Shown here one piece after another: positions 51,804-61,165 of a DNA stretch of 64,000 bases. A program made the position numbers and the translations under genes. The notes beneath the pieces are model-generated. The model saw only the letters and a list, made by a program, of their open reading frames with translations, made no database searches and had not been told where the DNA came from. This DNA is from Paludibacter sp. Its GTDB lineage: Bacteria; Bacteroidota; Bacteroidia; Bacteroidales; Paludibacteraceae. Location of the stretch: contig NZ_WASO01000014.1 in NCBI RefSeq assembly GCF_009712605.1, positions 62,001-126,000 on the forward strand, in the 5' to 3' direction. Every line of letters starts with the position of its first letter. Positions within the stretch are counted from its first letter, which is position 1.

Positions 51804-52304
51804 ATGAAATCACTAAAATTAATAATCATTGGAGTGATGTTATTGTTTGCAGGCGCAATGCAGGCACAGGTTTCAATCAATATAAATCTGGGAAGCGTTC
51901 CTTCATGGGGACCACGCATACAGGAGGATGTGCGGTATTACTATCTCCCTGACGTCGATGCTTACTACGATCTTAGAACCGCTATGTTTGTATTCTCGTA
52001 TAATGGATGCTGGGTTCGCCAACGTCATCTTCCGGAAATATACCGAAACTATAATCTTTATGATGGGCGGAAAATTGTGATGAGAAATTATTACGGAGAT
52101 TCTCCTTATTCTTATTACAGAGGTAGAGGAGAATACAGAGATAACTGGATGGCACAACGACCCGAGAGACATGAAAATCGGCATGAGGAATTCAATGCCA
52201 GACAAATGCGGGAGGAACATAACTGGAGAGATAACGATGACAGACAGAATTTCAGACACGATAATGGCCGTGGGCACGGACAGAAGAGAGGTTGGGAATA
52301 TTGA
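51804..52304 (+). CDS. Small secreted protein, aromatic N-half and charged C-half
   Basis: The product is 166 residues with a signal peptide ending AMQA. The mature N-terminal half is rich in tyrosine and tryptophan (VRYYYLPDVDAYYDLRTAMF, FVFSYNGCWVRQRHLP); the C-terminal half is very rich in R, N, H, D and E and likely disordered. Similar proteins are common in Bacteroidota and unassigned. It may be a periplasmic or surface protein. It is followed by a lipoprotein gene with its own promoter box. Confidence 0.8.
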   Translation: MKSLKLIIIGVMLLFAGAMQAQVSININLGSVPSWGPRIQEDVRYYYLPDVDAYYDLRTAMFVFSYNGCWVRQRHLPEIYRNYNLYDGRKIVMRNYYGDSPYSYYRGRGEYRDNWMAQRPERHENRHEEFNARQMREEHNWRDNDDRQNFRHDNGRGHGQKRGWEY

Positions 52305-52334
52305 ATAACAAGAACATTTTGAAATGTTTGTCAG

Positions 52335-52342
52335 TATATTTG
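52335..52342 (+). promoter_or_regulatory. -7 box (TATATTTG) of the coiled-coil lipoprotein gene
   Basis: This matches TAnnTTTG, 40 bp before the ATG at 52383. Confidence 0.45.
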
Positions 52343-52382
52343 TAACGTTTTTAATATATTATAAACCATTAAATTTACAACA

Positions 52383-53258
52383 ATGAGAACAATCAGATTT
52401 TATGTAATTATTACAGTGCTTGCTTTTGTAGCAGTATCTTGTGTCGAAAATTCTTCGAAATACAAAGCTGCAATTGCACAACGTGATTCACTGGCTCTCC
52501 AGAAACAAATTATGGATTCCAGTTACAATCAGACACTTACGCTTTTGAATGATATTGAAACCGGTTTTTCTGAAATCAATCAGACCGAAAGTAATATGAA
52601 GCTTAACCTCAAAGGTGTTGAGGGTTCAACAAACAAAAGAGCTCAGATCGCAGCTCAGATGAAAGCAATTAAGGAAACGATGGAGAAGAACAAAGCAAAA
52701 ATTGCAGAACTTCAACGTTTGGTAGGCAAAAACAGCAAAGCTACCGCACAATTGCAGGAAACGATCAAACGTCTTCAAACAGAAGTGGATACCAAAACTG
52801 CTCAGCTTCAATCATTACAAGCTGAACTGGAACAGAAAAATATCAAAATTACTGAGTTGACAACTACAGTAACAGAACAAGGGAAAAATATTGCAGAACA
52901 AAGCAGCACAATCGAACAGCAAAAAACAACTATCAAGACTCAGGATGTTGATCTTCATACAGTTTGGTATGTTGTAGCTACTTCAAAACAATTGAAAGAT
53001 AACAAGATTGTAACCGGCGGTGGTCTTTTCAAATCGAAAAAACTTTCAGCAAGTGATTTCGATCAAAAGAACTTTACACAAGCTGATTTAAGAAGTCTTT
53101 CTTCAATCCCGACAAATAGCAAAAGTGTGAAAATTTTATCACTGCATCCTGCCGACAGCTATAAATTAGTAACAGGAGCCGATAAGAAAATCACTATTGA
53201 GATTACCAATCCTTCTAAATTCTGGAGTGCATCTAAATATCTGGTTGTTCAAATATAA
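52383..53258 (+). CDS. Coiled-coil lipoprotein
   Basis: The product is 291 residues with a lipoprotein signal (FVAVSC, cysteine near 20). Residues about 75-190 form a long heptad-like coiled coil (IAELQRLVGKNSKATAQLQE, SLQAELEQKNIKITELTTTV). A small C-terminal globular part reads TVWYVVATSKQLKDNKIV and ends in SASKYLVVQI. The layout is that of an envelope spacer or scaffolding protein. Function unknown. A terminator follows directly. Confidence 0.85.
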   Translation: MRTIRFYVIITVLAFVAVSCVENSSKYKAAIAQRDSLALQKQIMDSSYNQTLTLLNDIETGFSEINQTESNMKLNLKGVEGSTNKRAQIAAQMKAIKETMEKNKAKIAELQRLVGKNSKATAQLQETIKRLQTEVDTKTAQLQSLQAELEQKNIKITELTTTVTEQGKNIAEQSSTIEQQKTTIKTQDVDLHTVWYVVATSKQLKDNKIVTGGGLFKSKKLSASDFDQKNFTQADLRSLSSIPTNSKSVKILSLHPADSYKLVTGADKKITIEITNPSKFWSASKYLVVQI

Positions 53259-53274
53259 TAGTTTTATTATTTAC

Positions 53275-53307
53275 AAAAATACCGGGACATTGTTCCGGTA
53301 TTTTTTT
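53275..53307 (+). terminator. Terminator of the coiled-coil lipoprotein gene
   Basis: The stem AAAATACCGGGA with TCCGGTATTTT (one mismatch) is followed by eight T, 17 bp after the stop codon. Confidence 0.8.
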
Positions 53308-53413
53308 TGTGTATAATAAAAGATAAGACCGGAACTTGTGTTTTTAATTATGATGGATTCCTATGCGTTCAGGGACACAAATATCCGCTAAATTGCTTAT
53401 TTTTGCTCCCTGT

Positions 53414-54733
53414 ATGAAACAAACGATTTTACTGATCGAAGACGATGCCGCTTTTGGAACAATGTTACAAAAATGGTGTTGTCGGAATGGATTCGAGGCA
53501 GAATTATGCTCCGATATTGCTTCGGCACAGGCAGAATTGACACATAAGAATGTCGACCTTGTGTTGAGTGACTTGCGTTTGCCTGATGGTGACGGCATCA
53601 TGCTTTTACATTGGATGCGTGACCTGAACATGGATACCCCCGTTATTGTGATGTCCAGCTATGGCGAGATTCAGAGTGCAGTTGCGGCAATGAAGCTCGG
53701 CGCTGAGGATTTTCTGGAAAAACCAATGAATCCGGTTATTTTGAAAGAAAAGATAGAACAGGCTCTTTCGAAGAAACCGTCTGAGGCAAAGCCCGTAAAA
53801 GCAGTAAAAGCGAATGTTGACGGCATGGTGTTAGGTAAAAGTGCGGTGGCTCGTCAGATGTACGATCATATTCAGAAGGTAGCTCCTACACGTATGTCGG
53901 TGCTTATTATGGGCGAAAGCGGTACCGGAAAGGAATATGCAGCACGAATGATTCATGAAAACAGTCCGCGTCGTAACAAGCCTTTTATTGCTGTCGATTG
54001 CGGTAGTTTATCGCGCGAACTGGCACCGAGTGAACTCTTCGGTCACCTGAAAGGATCATTTACTTCTGCCATTGAAGATAAAACCGGCGTGTTTGTGCAG
54101 GCTGACCAGGGAACCGTTTTTCTGGACGAAGTAGGCAATCTTTCGTACGAGGTGCAGGTACAGTTGTTGCGCGCCTTGCAGGAACAAAAAGTTCGTCCGG
54201 TTGGGTCGGTTAAAGATATAAAGGTTGATGTTCGGATTCTTGCTGCTACCAACGAAAATCTTGAAGAAGCGATTGCCGAAGGGCGTTTCCGCGAAGATTT
54301 ATATCATCGCCTCAACGAGTTTTCGCTATTTATTGCTCCCATCCGTGACCGGAAAGGCGATATCGAAATATTTGCGAATGAATTTTTGCGACAGGCCAAC
54401 GAGGAACTGGATAAGTCGGTCAAGGGTTTTTCCCCCGATGCAATGGCGCTCCTCGAAAAGCACCACTGGAGCGGCAACCTGCGTGAATTAAGGAACACTG
54501 TGCGACGTTTGGTGTTGTTTGCCTCAAACGAAATGATTACGGTTGACGATATCCCAGCTTTTGCGTCCCAATCGACCAATGAAGATCTGGCTTTGCAGCC
54601 CGACAATGAGCGTGAGCAGATAGAAAATGTGTTGCGCAAAACACGTGGCAATAAAACGCTGGCAGCTCAATTGTTGAAGATAGACCGCAAAACACTCTAC
54701 AACAAAATGCACCTTTACGGCATCAAACTTTAA
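53414..54733 (+). CDS. NtrC-family sigma-54-dependent response regulator
   Basis: The product is 439 residues from ATG 53414 (MKQTILLIEDDAAF); 17 upstream codons are rejected. Receiver domain (aspartate near 54 in LSDLRLPDGDG), then an AAA+ domain with Walker A GESGTGKE near 165, the sigma-54 contact loop at about 214 reading GSFTSA instead of GAFTGA, and Walker B VFLDEVG. The C-terminal Fis-type helix-turn-helix is KTLAAQLLKIDRKTLYNKM. It ends convergently, overlapping the hybrid kinase gene by 11 bp; the kinase is the likely partner. Targets are unknown. Confidence 0.93.
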   Translation: MKQTILLIEDDAAFGTMLQKWCCRNGFEAELCSDIASAQAELTHKNVDLVLSDLRLPDGDGIMLLHWMRDLNMDTPVIVMSSYGEIQSAVAAMKLGAEDFLEKPMNPVILKEKIEQALSKKPSEAKPVKAVKANVDGMVLGKSAVARQMYDHIQKVAPTRMSVLIMGESGTGKEYAARMIHENSPRRNKPFIAVDCGSLSRELAPSELFGHLKGSFTSAIEDKTGVFVQADQGTVFLDEVGNLSYEVQVQLLRALQEQKVRPVGSVKDIKVDVRILAATNENLEEAIAEGRFREDLYHRLNEFSLFIAPIRDRKGDIEIFANEFLRQANEELDKSVKGFSPDAMALLEKHHWSGNLRELRNTVRRLVLFASNEMITVDDIPAFASQSTNEDLALQPDNEREQIENVLRKTRGNKTLAAQLLKIDRKTLYNKMHLYGIKL

Positions 54734-56906
54734 TATCCAGGATTGCTTTTACATCGTTTTGCCAGCCCTCATACGACTTACCACGCTGAGCATCCATACG
54801 GCGCAGGGCTTCGGACGGATACCCCAGCAATACAAACATGGGCAGCATTTTGTGGCACACAGCCTGCGCTTTGTCAAAGTCGTCGTTGACCAGCGTTTCT
54901 TCCAATAGTTTATAATTTTCAACGGTAGAGGCCCGAAACATCTCTTTGATCTCTTCATCGTCATCATCCAGAAAACTATCGGTTGCCGGTTCTCCTTCCC
55001 CGAAAATCTCACGCAGCGATTCCAGCGAAAATGGTTTTGGCAAGAAACTTTCGAACCCGAGGCGGGTTGCTTTTTCTGCCGTAAAATCGCTGTGACCGGT
55101 CATTATCACGACAGGAGTGTTGCCCGCCGAAGCCAGAATGTCCAGTCCAGTACGTTCTCCCATTTCCATATCGGTTAAGATCACATCACAATCCGTCTCC
55201 ACTATTTTGTGTCCCAGTCGTGTCAGCATATCGCACGCCATTTGTGCAATCACCGGATCATCGTCATATACGGTAATCTTTTTAGTCCCTTTTTTGATTC
55301 GTATTTCAGCCTCCCGGCAGGGAATGGTTACTTTGACCTTTGTGCCTTTCCCGACTTCAGAAACGACATGGATGCTTCCGTGTAGCAGATCGATCAGCCC
55401 TTTTACCACGTACAAACCCAAACCGGTGCCATGTGCCAGTGCGTTGTTGCTTTCCACCCGTGAGAATGGTTCGTAAATTTCCTCCAGCTTGTCGGTGGGG
55501 ATTCCTGCTCCGGTATCGGTTACTTCAATGAAAAGCTGGTATCCGTTATGCGTTGTGTGCAACGATATTGAACCTTCACTGGTATATTTGATGGCGTTCG
55601 ACACCAGATTGATGATGATCTGCTTGATCTTCATCAGGTCGGATTTGAGCCGAACTGTATCCGAATCGAACGAAAATTGCAGTCCTTTTTTTTCTGCCAG
55701 CGGTAGGAACATCTGACCGGTTTCTTCATTCAGGTCAGCCAATGAAAAAGTGCTGGATGTGACCTGTAGCGAACCTTGTTCAAGACTGGAGAACTCAAGC
55801 AGGTTTTCCAGCAATGCCAGAATATGCCTTGCGGAGTTTTGCATCGATTTGATGTCTTCGCCCTGCTGACGCCGCAATTCCAGATAGCCGAGAATGGAGC
55901 CCAGCGGACTTTTAATGTCGTGCGAAACGGAAAGCAGCAGTTTGTGCCGGCTCTCCATTACCTGACGAAGACGTTCGCGTGCTTCCTTGCCTTTGTTGAC
56001 ATCGTAGATAATAAGCAGTATAAATGCAAGTATCAATCCCAAAGCAATGATGCCTCCCACTACAGAAAGCGTGTAATTTCGATTGATGGATTTTTCACTC
56101 CGGTCAATGGTTCCCAATACAGAATTCAGCGTTTGGCGGTGCAGATCGAGCAATACACCGGCTATTTGGGTCGAGATTTCTCTGTCGGATGCGATTTGAC
56201 GAGCCACTTGCTGTTCAATGGCTTTCATGGTCTTTTCGTAGCGCTTGCCTTCAATAAGTGCCAAATCATTCACCTCTGTCAGGATCGGCGCAGGTGCTTC
56301 AGCGCCTACTTTTACGGTGTCGACCCTGACGTTGGAAATCACCATCGTTGTGTTTTTACTGGGACTGAAAAGTTCTCCCAACCGTTTGAAAAATCCCTTC
56401 TTCTTTTCCGGTTTTTTATAGACAGTGTCTTGTTTGACTGTTACCACACGTGAAGGAGTACTAGGTTGAGGTTTGTATTGCCGAATACGTTCGCTGATAA
56501 GCGTAAGTGGGTTTTTGTTTCCTAACTGACGGTTCAGGGCTGCAACTTCGGAGGTTTGGCGTGCCAACAGGATTTTGATCTGCTGCAATTTGGCTTTTCC
56601 AATCGGTTCATTGACGACGAGAGTATCAATCAACGTGTTGATAGAAACCAGCTTTTTGCCGAATTTATTGATATATGTAGTGTCGTGAGTGGACACAAAA
56701 AGGCTCACCGACGATTGTGCTTCACCTACTGCATAGATCAGCTCGTTGGTGAGAGCAAGTACCTGATGCTGTTTTTCTATTTCTGTCCGCTGGCTGTTGA
56801 TGTTGCTTCTCATGTTGTACAAAAACACAACCATCACCGCAACGGCAATGCCTGTGATAATGTACAGACCGGCAGCCTTGAAACGTATTTTATTCTCGAT
56901 ATTCAT
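54723..56906 (-). CDS. Membrane hybrid histidine kinase with receiver and Hpt-like end
   Basis: The product is 727 residues. A transmembrane helix near 10-30, a helical periplasmic region to about 280, a second helix near 285-305, HisKA with SVSHDIKSPLGS (histidine near 330), HATPase (NLVSNAIKYTSEG, DTGAGIP), a receiver near 545-655 (ILTDMEMGERTG), and a C-terminal helical part with VCHKMLPMF, which looks like an Hpt domain. The phosphate could pass His-Asp-His and then to the sigma-54 regulator encoded convergently. Its stop codon lies within the last codons of that gene. Confidence 0.92.
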   Translation of the reverse strand: MNIENKIRFKAAGLYIITGIAVAVMVVFLYNMRSNINSQRTEIEKQHQVLALTNELIYAVGEAQSSVSLFVSTHDTTYINKFGKKLVSINTLIDTLVVNEPIGKAKLQQIKILLARQTSEVAALNRQLGNKNPLTLISERIRQYKPQPSTPSRVVTVKQDTVYKKPEKKKGFFKRLGELFSPSKNTTMVISNVRVDTVKVGAEAPAPILTEVNDLALIEGKRYEKTMKAIEQQVARQIASDREISTQIAGVLLDLHRQTLNSVLGTIDRSEKSINRNYTLSVVGGIIALGLILAFILLIIYDVNKGKEARERLRQVMESRHKLLLSVSHDIKSPLGSILGYLELRRQQGEDIKSMQNSARHILALLENLLEFSSLEQGSLQVTSSTFSLADLNEETGQMFLPLAEKKGLQFSFDSDTVRLKSDLMKIKQIIINLVSNAIKYTSEGSISLHTTHNGYQLFIEVTDTGAGIPTDKLEEIYEPFSRVESNNALAHGTGLGLYVVKGLIDLLHGSIHVVSEVGKGTKVKVTIPCREAEIRIKKGTKKITVYDDDPVIAQMACDMLTRLGHKIVETDCDVILTDMEMGERTGLDILASAGNTPVVIMTGHSDFTAEKATRLGFESFLPKPFSLESLREIFGEGEPATDSFLDDDDEEIKEMFRASTVENYKLLEETLVNDDFDKAQAVCHKMLPMFVLLGYPSEALRRMDAQRGKSYEGWQNDVKAILDIKV

Positions 56907-57046
56907 ATCGCAAAGGTAGAGATAAATTTGAGGATATTAATCAGAACAAGAGCATGGAATATGTTGATGTAACTTAGAGCGTTTTTAATAAATAAAATTC
57001 AATAATTGCTTCATTATTTGAAAATTATACGTGCTGTATGAAAATA

Positions 57047-57082
57047 AAAAAAACTGTCACGGTATGTATTCGGACAGTTTTT
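57047..57082 (-). terminator. Terminator of the frameshifted gene at 57122
   Basis: The stem AAAAACTGTC with GACAGTTTTT has a 14-base loop and is followed on the minus strand by eight T. Confidence 0.75.
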
Positions 57083-57121
57083 CTGAAATTGTTAATTGAA
57101 ATGTGCTAGCCTGTGACCGGT

Positions 57122-57858
57122 TTATTTGCGACTTAGAATGTCATTTATTTTTCCACTGTTATCAATCACTTCAAAGCGAGGAGTGCCTTGCTTGTCGACA
57201 TAAATTTTCATCTTGGGATTCCCTTCGGAATCATATAAAAATAAACCCGATTTATTATCCCTGTTTCGTCCAAGAAATAATCGTCTTCGAGAACCTTCTT
57301 TGTCAAATAAGGCATTGAGTTGAGCTTCTCTTTGGTTGGTGTCTTTTATTTTCAGGATGGCCTGATATTTGTCATTGGTTGCATTAAAATCGGCACCTCC
57401 GGAAATTCGTTTACCATAATACCACGTTGTATGTCAGAGCTATTGTCTCCGTTATATGTCTCGTCATTTAAAATTTGCACTACCTGATCGTTGTGGTAAT
57501 TATCCATGGTGAATGACATGCCAGAGTTGGTGCTATTCTTTTCTTTAACAACATTGTAAACCAGACCTCCGCATTCATCGCCCTGATTGTTAAAGAAGAG
57601 TATTCCAGCTGGCCGTTCTCTTGGTGCAAGATTTTTCCCATTTATTCGTCCCGGATGCTGACGTTTTTCGTTACTGATTACCATGCGTAAGCTACCATCT
57701 TCACCAATCAAGTTGATGCGTTTTACAGTTAGTTCATCGGTCAAAATATTGTTCTCTTTGTTCTTGAACGAAGTGAAAACTAGAGTTCCTAATGCGAGTG
57801 TGCTGACAACAGCATAAATTGTTAATAGATTGATGCGTCTTTCTAATTTGTCTCTCAT
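57122..57858 (-). pseudogene. Membrane-anchored protein of unknown function, interrupted by a frameshift
   Basis: The first 168 codons (57352-57858) start MRDKLERRINLLTIYAVV, with one transmembrane helix, followed by repeats of the type LIGEDGSLRMVISN and ILFFNNQGDECGGLVYN. The frame then ends in an unrelated tail (PILMQPMTNIRPS). One base out of frame the expected continuation runs on: GADFNATNDKYQAILKIKD through LFLGRNRDNKSGLFLYDSEG to a stop at 57122, followed by a terminator. The shift lies at about 57405-57418. The complete protein would be about 245 residues. It is either a real mutation or a sequencing error; function unknown. Confidence 0.75.
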
Positions 57859-58051
57859 CTCTTTTTGTAAATTAAAAAATTGTCGGTTTAAATTGCAAGT
57901 TACGCGAAATGGTTTCTTGCAATAGCTTGTTTATTATACAAAATTAAATAGAATTTTCAGATTAAAGGAAGAATGGGGCGATTATCATAGATGGAGATAA
58001 GCGAATCCAGTTCTTGTTTAGACTATAGATAGCGTTTGGAATAAAAAAATG

Positions 58052-58059
58052 TAGTTTTG
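58052..58059 (+). promoter_or_regulatory. -7 box (TAGTTTTG) of the monooxygenase-fold gene
   Basis: This matches TAnnTTTG, 27 bp before the ATG at 58087. Confidence 0.45.
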
Positions 58060-58086
58060 TACTCAATATAAACTAAAAATAGCATT

Positions 58087-58362
58087 ATGATTCGATTAAA
58101 TGTATTTATCTCGGTAGTAGAGGAGAACCGTACAAAAGTGTTGGATGCTGCCAGAGAGTTGACAGCATCTTCGTTGAAGGAAGAAGGCTGTATTGCTTAC
58201 GATGTGTTTGAAAGCGCTACTCGCCCCGATGTATTGATGATTTGCGAAACATGGAAAGATGCAGAGGCTTTGACTGCTCATTCCAAGGGTGCCGTTTTCG
58301 TTAAGAATATTGCTGTACTGCAGGAGTTTGCAACTGTTAAGCTGGAGAAATTCGAGTTTTAA
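58087..58362 (+). CDS. Antibiotic-biosynthesis-monooxygenase-fold protein (YgiN-like)
   Basis: The product is 91 residues forming a single ABM domain: VFISVVEENRTKVLDAAREL, then KEEGCIAYDVFES and MICETWKDAEALTAHSKG, the usual dimeric ferredoxin-like barrel pattern with a conserved histidine. Relatives include putative quinol monooxygenases and small heme- or quinone-related proteins. The substrate is unknown. It is a single-gene unit with promoter box and terminator. Confidence 0.9.
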   Translation: MIRLNVFISVVEENRTKVLDAARELTASSLKEEGCIAYDVFESATRPDVLMICETWKDAEALTAHSKGAVFVKNIAVLQEFATVKLEKFEF

Positions 58363-58387
58363 TAACGGTATCAATTCACCGGATACG

Positions 58388-58416
58388 AAAAATGGCGACT
58401 GTTACAGTCGCCATTT
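58388..58416. terminator. Bidirectional terminator between the ABM and epimerase genes
   Basis: A perfect stem of 12-13 bp (AAATGGCGACTG with CAGTCGCCATTT) has a 3-base loop, with A and T runs on both sides. It serves both convergent genes. Confidence 0.85.
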
Positions 58417-58438
58417 TGTTTTTGTAATTCGCTATAAA

Positions 58439-59605
58439 TTATTTCTTTACAGAGAATTTGTAAATGGTTGTAGTATTGTACACTTTGCCCGGAGCCAGTT
58501 CGATTGAAGCGAAGTTCTTGTGGTTAGGAGCATCGGGGAAGTGTTGTGTTTCGAGGCAAAGAGCAGTACGGTAAGCATCTTTGATGCCGTTTTTGAATGC
58601 GCTTGAACCATTCATAAAGTTACCCGCATAGAATTGCAGACCCGGTTCTACGGTGTAAACATCCATTACGATACCTGATTTGTCGCCGGTAAGAGTACAA
58701 GCCTTGAACATTTCGCCCGGTTTGCCGTTAAGTACGAAATTGTGGTCGTAACCTTTGCCGAATTTCAATTGCTGATTGGCTTTGTCGTTGATGCGTTCGC
58801 CGATAGCGGTTGCTTTGTTGAAGTCGAATGGAGTACCTGCAACCGGAGCTAATTCGCCGGTAGGAATCAGTGTGCTGTCAACCGGAGTCATTTTGGCGGC
58901 GTTGATTTGCAACAGGTGATCGAGGATTGTACCGCTTCCTTCACCATTCAGGTTGTAGTAAGCATGGTTGGTAAGGTTGACAATCGTTTTTTTGTCGGTA
59001 GTAGCTGTATATTCCATTTTCAGACCATTATCGGCTGTGGCGGTATACGTTACTTTTATGTTCAGATTGCCGGGATAGTGACCTTCGCCGTCTTTCGACA
59101 GGTAGCTCAATACCAATGTTGAATCATTTGGTTGGGCTGCATCCCAAACCACATCCTGATAACCGGCTTTGCCACCGTGGAGTGAGTTAGGACCATCGTT
59201 GGTATCCAGTTGATATGCCTTGCCGTCAATTGTGAATTGACCCTTGGTGATACGATTGCCTACGCGGCCAATCAACGCACCATAATATTGAGCCAATGGA
59301 TTGGTATATTCTTTCAATGTAGCATGACCAACCACCACGTCGGTAGCTTTGCCGTTTTTGTCAGAAACAACCAGACCGACAATACGTCCGCCATAGTTGG
59401 TAATATAGGCAGTTAAGCCACTTTTGTTTTTTACCGTGTAGAGCGAAACGGCTTTGCCATTGATTGTGTCCGTAAAGTTCTTCTTTTCAGGAGTTACAAC
59501 TTTGATAGAATCGGATTGGTCTGCCTTTTTAGCCGAAGAGTGGCAGGAGGTAAATCCGAAAGTCAGCGCCGAAAGGCACAAAGTGGTCAGGATTGTTTTT
59601 TTCAT
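58439..59605 (-). CDS. galM: Exported aldose 1-epimerase (mutarotase)
   Basis: The product is 388 residues with a lipoprotein-type signal (GFTSC), so it acts in the envelope, unlike the cytoplasmic E. coli enzyme. It interconverts alpha and beta anomers of galactose, glucose or similar sugars. Catalytic residues are in NSLHGGKAGYQD (histidine), VNLTNHAYYNLNGEGSG (histidine) and CLETQHFPDAPNH (glutamate). Exported mutarotases are common in saccharolytic Bacteroidota and help sugar uptake. No neighbouring sugar genes are seen. Confidence 0.94.
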   Translation of the reverse strand: MKKTILTTLCLSALTFGFTSCHSSAKKADQSDSIKVVTPEKKNFTDTINGKAVSLYTVKNKSGLTAYITNYGGRIVGLVVSDKNGKATDVVVGHATLKEYTNPLAQYYGALIGRVGNRITKGQFTIDGKAYQLDTNDGPNSLHGGKAGYQDVVWDAAQPNDSTLVLSYLSKDGEGHYPGNLNIKVTYTATADNGLKMEYTATTDKKTIVNLTNHAYYNLNGEGSGTILDHLLQINAAKMTPVDSTLIPTGELAPVAGTPFDFNKATAIGERINDKANQQLKFGKGYDHNFVLNGKPGEMFKACTLTGDKSGIVMDVYTVEPGLQFYAGNFMNGSSAFKNGIKDAYRTALCLETQHFPDAPNHKNFASIELAPGKVYNTTTIYKFSVKK

Positions 59606-59974
59606 TTGTAAATAATTTAGATTTTAAAGGACAAATGGAATCCCCTGCCGCATTGTTTTAATAAACAGAGGCGTTTGTTAAAGCATGGGGATTTCATACG
59701 ATATTGATTTATAAGTGTTGGATTTGTGTATTTGTTTTTCTGAAAAATACGCTGTAAAATTCGTACATGTTCCTGATATTTGCAAATAATAAGTGTAAAA
59801 ATTACAAATATTTTTTTGAGATCAACGGAAAGAGTGAGAACGCACGCTTCATTTTTCAATAATCAATAAAGAAATTAACAAAAATATGAGCGGATTGAAA
59901 ATGAATTTGTAGATTTGAGGCGCGTAATAATTATCTTGTTTTTTCGAAAGACCGTATAAAAAAGACACACAGCA
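59606..59974. other. AT-rich intergenic stretch
   Basis: I see no gene or clear structure in these 370 bp. The short open frames are in low-complexity AT-rich DNA. It marks the change to the AT-rich gene that follows. Confidence 0.5.
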
Positions 59975-61099
59975 ATGAAAGTAGCTTATCATTTTAAATG
60001 TGGAGATATTGAAGGTAGATATGATAGCGTTTTTTACAAAATATTATTCAATAATCTATTAAGACTTAATGATCCGTTTGTTTCTTCCAAAATATTGATA
60101 GGAGACCTTTCAATTTATGAGTACTTACGTCAAAATAATCCAGCTGATTTTTTGAATTATTTGTTTCAACTAAAGGGCGATAATTGGAAAAGAATTATTG
60201 CAGATAAAGTCAGATATTTCATTGAAGATACTGTATTTATTATATGCTTTGAGACTATTACAAAAGAATTTGCTAACAAAATAAATAACTCGCTTGTAAG
60301 TGAAGAGCATTATTTAGGCGCCTTTGAAATTGATGACTCTTTTGAACTGCATTGGTGGTTGTATGGAGAATGTATTGGTCCAAAATTTAGGGTGTTGAAT
60401 AAAGAATTAAATATTTTGATAGACAATAATGAGCCAGAGAGTATTGAGTACGTAATTGACATGAAGGATAGGCTGAAAGGTATTCCATTTGAAAACATCT
60501 ATACAGAATTATCCAACTATAGATATAGTTTGTTTGACGATAAGCATAATTACGAAAATGCTAAACGAACAACAGAATGGAAAAAAGGAATGGAGTCAAT
60601 ATTTACTACTATTACTGATGAGATAATTTCTAAATTGACAGATACCGCTCCAGATTTGACAGATAAGCTTTGGGCTATAAATCAGAGTTTTTTAAATGCC
60701 CAAACAGGAGAACAGTATGCTCAAGCTATGACTTCATGCAGACGTGTTTTTGAATATGTAATTGATTGTTTATTTCCTGCAACAAACGATATTATCGACG
60801 GCCATTCGTTAAAAAAAGACAAATACAAAAACCGACTTTTAGAATTTGCTAAACAAGAGCTTAAAAGTGAAACAAATATCGATTTAATTGTCACAAATAC
60901 ATCCTCACTTTTTGACGAGTGGAATAAACTATATGAATTATCTAACAAAGGGGTTCATAGCGACCCTCACAGGCAGGAGTGTAGGCGCTGTATTATAAGA
61001 ACGATTTTACTTTTAGATGACTTAATAGCAATAAAACGGACTCCATTTCAAGTAAATATAATTATAGATAAATTTGCAAATGGATTTAAAAATACATAA
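59975..61099 (+). CDS. Large AT-rich gene of unknown function, possible HEPN-type defence protein
   Basis: The product is 374 residues, cytoplasmic, with no transmembrane segments. I do not recognise the N-terminal 200 residues. The C-terminal part (about 215-374) is helical and contains QAMTSCRRVFEYVIDCLFPA and YELSNKGVHSDPHRQECRRC followed by IIRTILLLDDLIA. This N-K-G-V-H pattern is common in helical domains of abortive-infection and restriction-like proteins (HEPN-like or DUF4145-like). The base composition is clearly more AT-rich than the genes on either side, suggesting acquisition. A defence role is inference. Confidence 0.75.
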   Translation: MKVAYHFKCGDIEGRYDSVFYKILFNNLLRLNDPFVSSKILIGDLSIYEYLRQNNPADFLNYLFQLKGDNWKRIIADKVRYFIEDTVFIICFETITKEFANKINNSLVSEEHYLGAFEIDDSFELHWWLYGECIGPKFRVLNKELNILIDNNEPESIEYVIDMKDRLKGIPFENIYTELSNYRYSLFDDKHNYENAKRTTEWKKGMESIFTTITDEIISKLTDTAPDLTDKLWAINQSFLNAQTGEQYAQAMTSCRRVFEYVIDCLFPATNDIIDGHSLKKDKYKNRLLEFAKQELKSETNIDLIVTNTSSLFDEWNKLYELSNKGVHSDPHRQECRRCIIRTILLLDDLIAIKRTPFQVNIIIDKFANGFKNT

Positions 61100-61165
61100 A
61101 TCATCGTTCTGTCGGATTGCAAATCTGACAGAACGGTACAGTGGTGCAAAAATTTAAGATATTAT

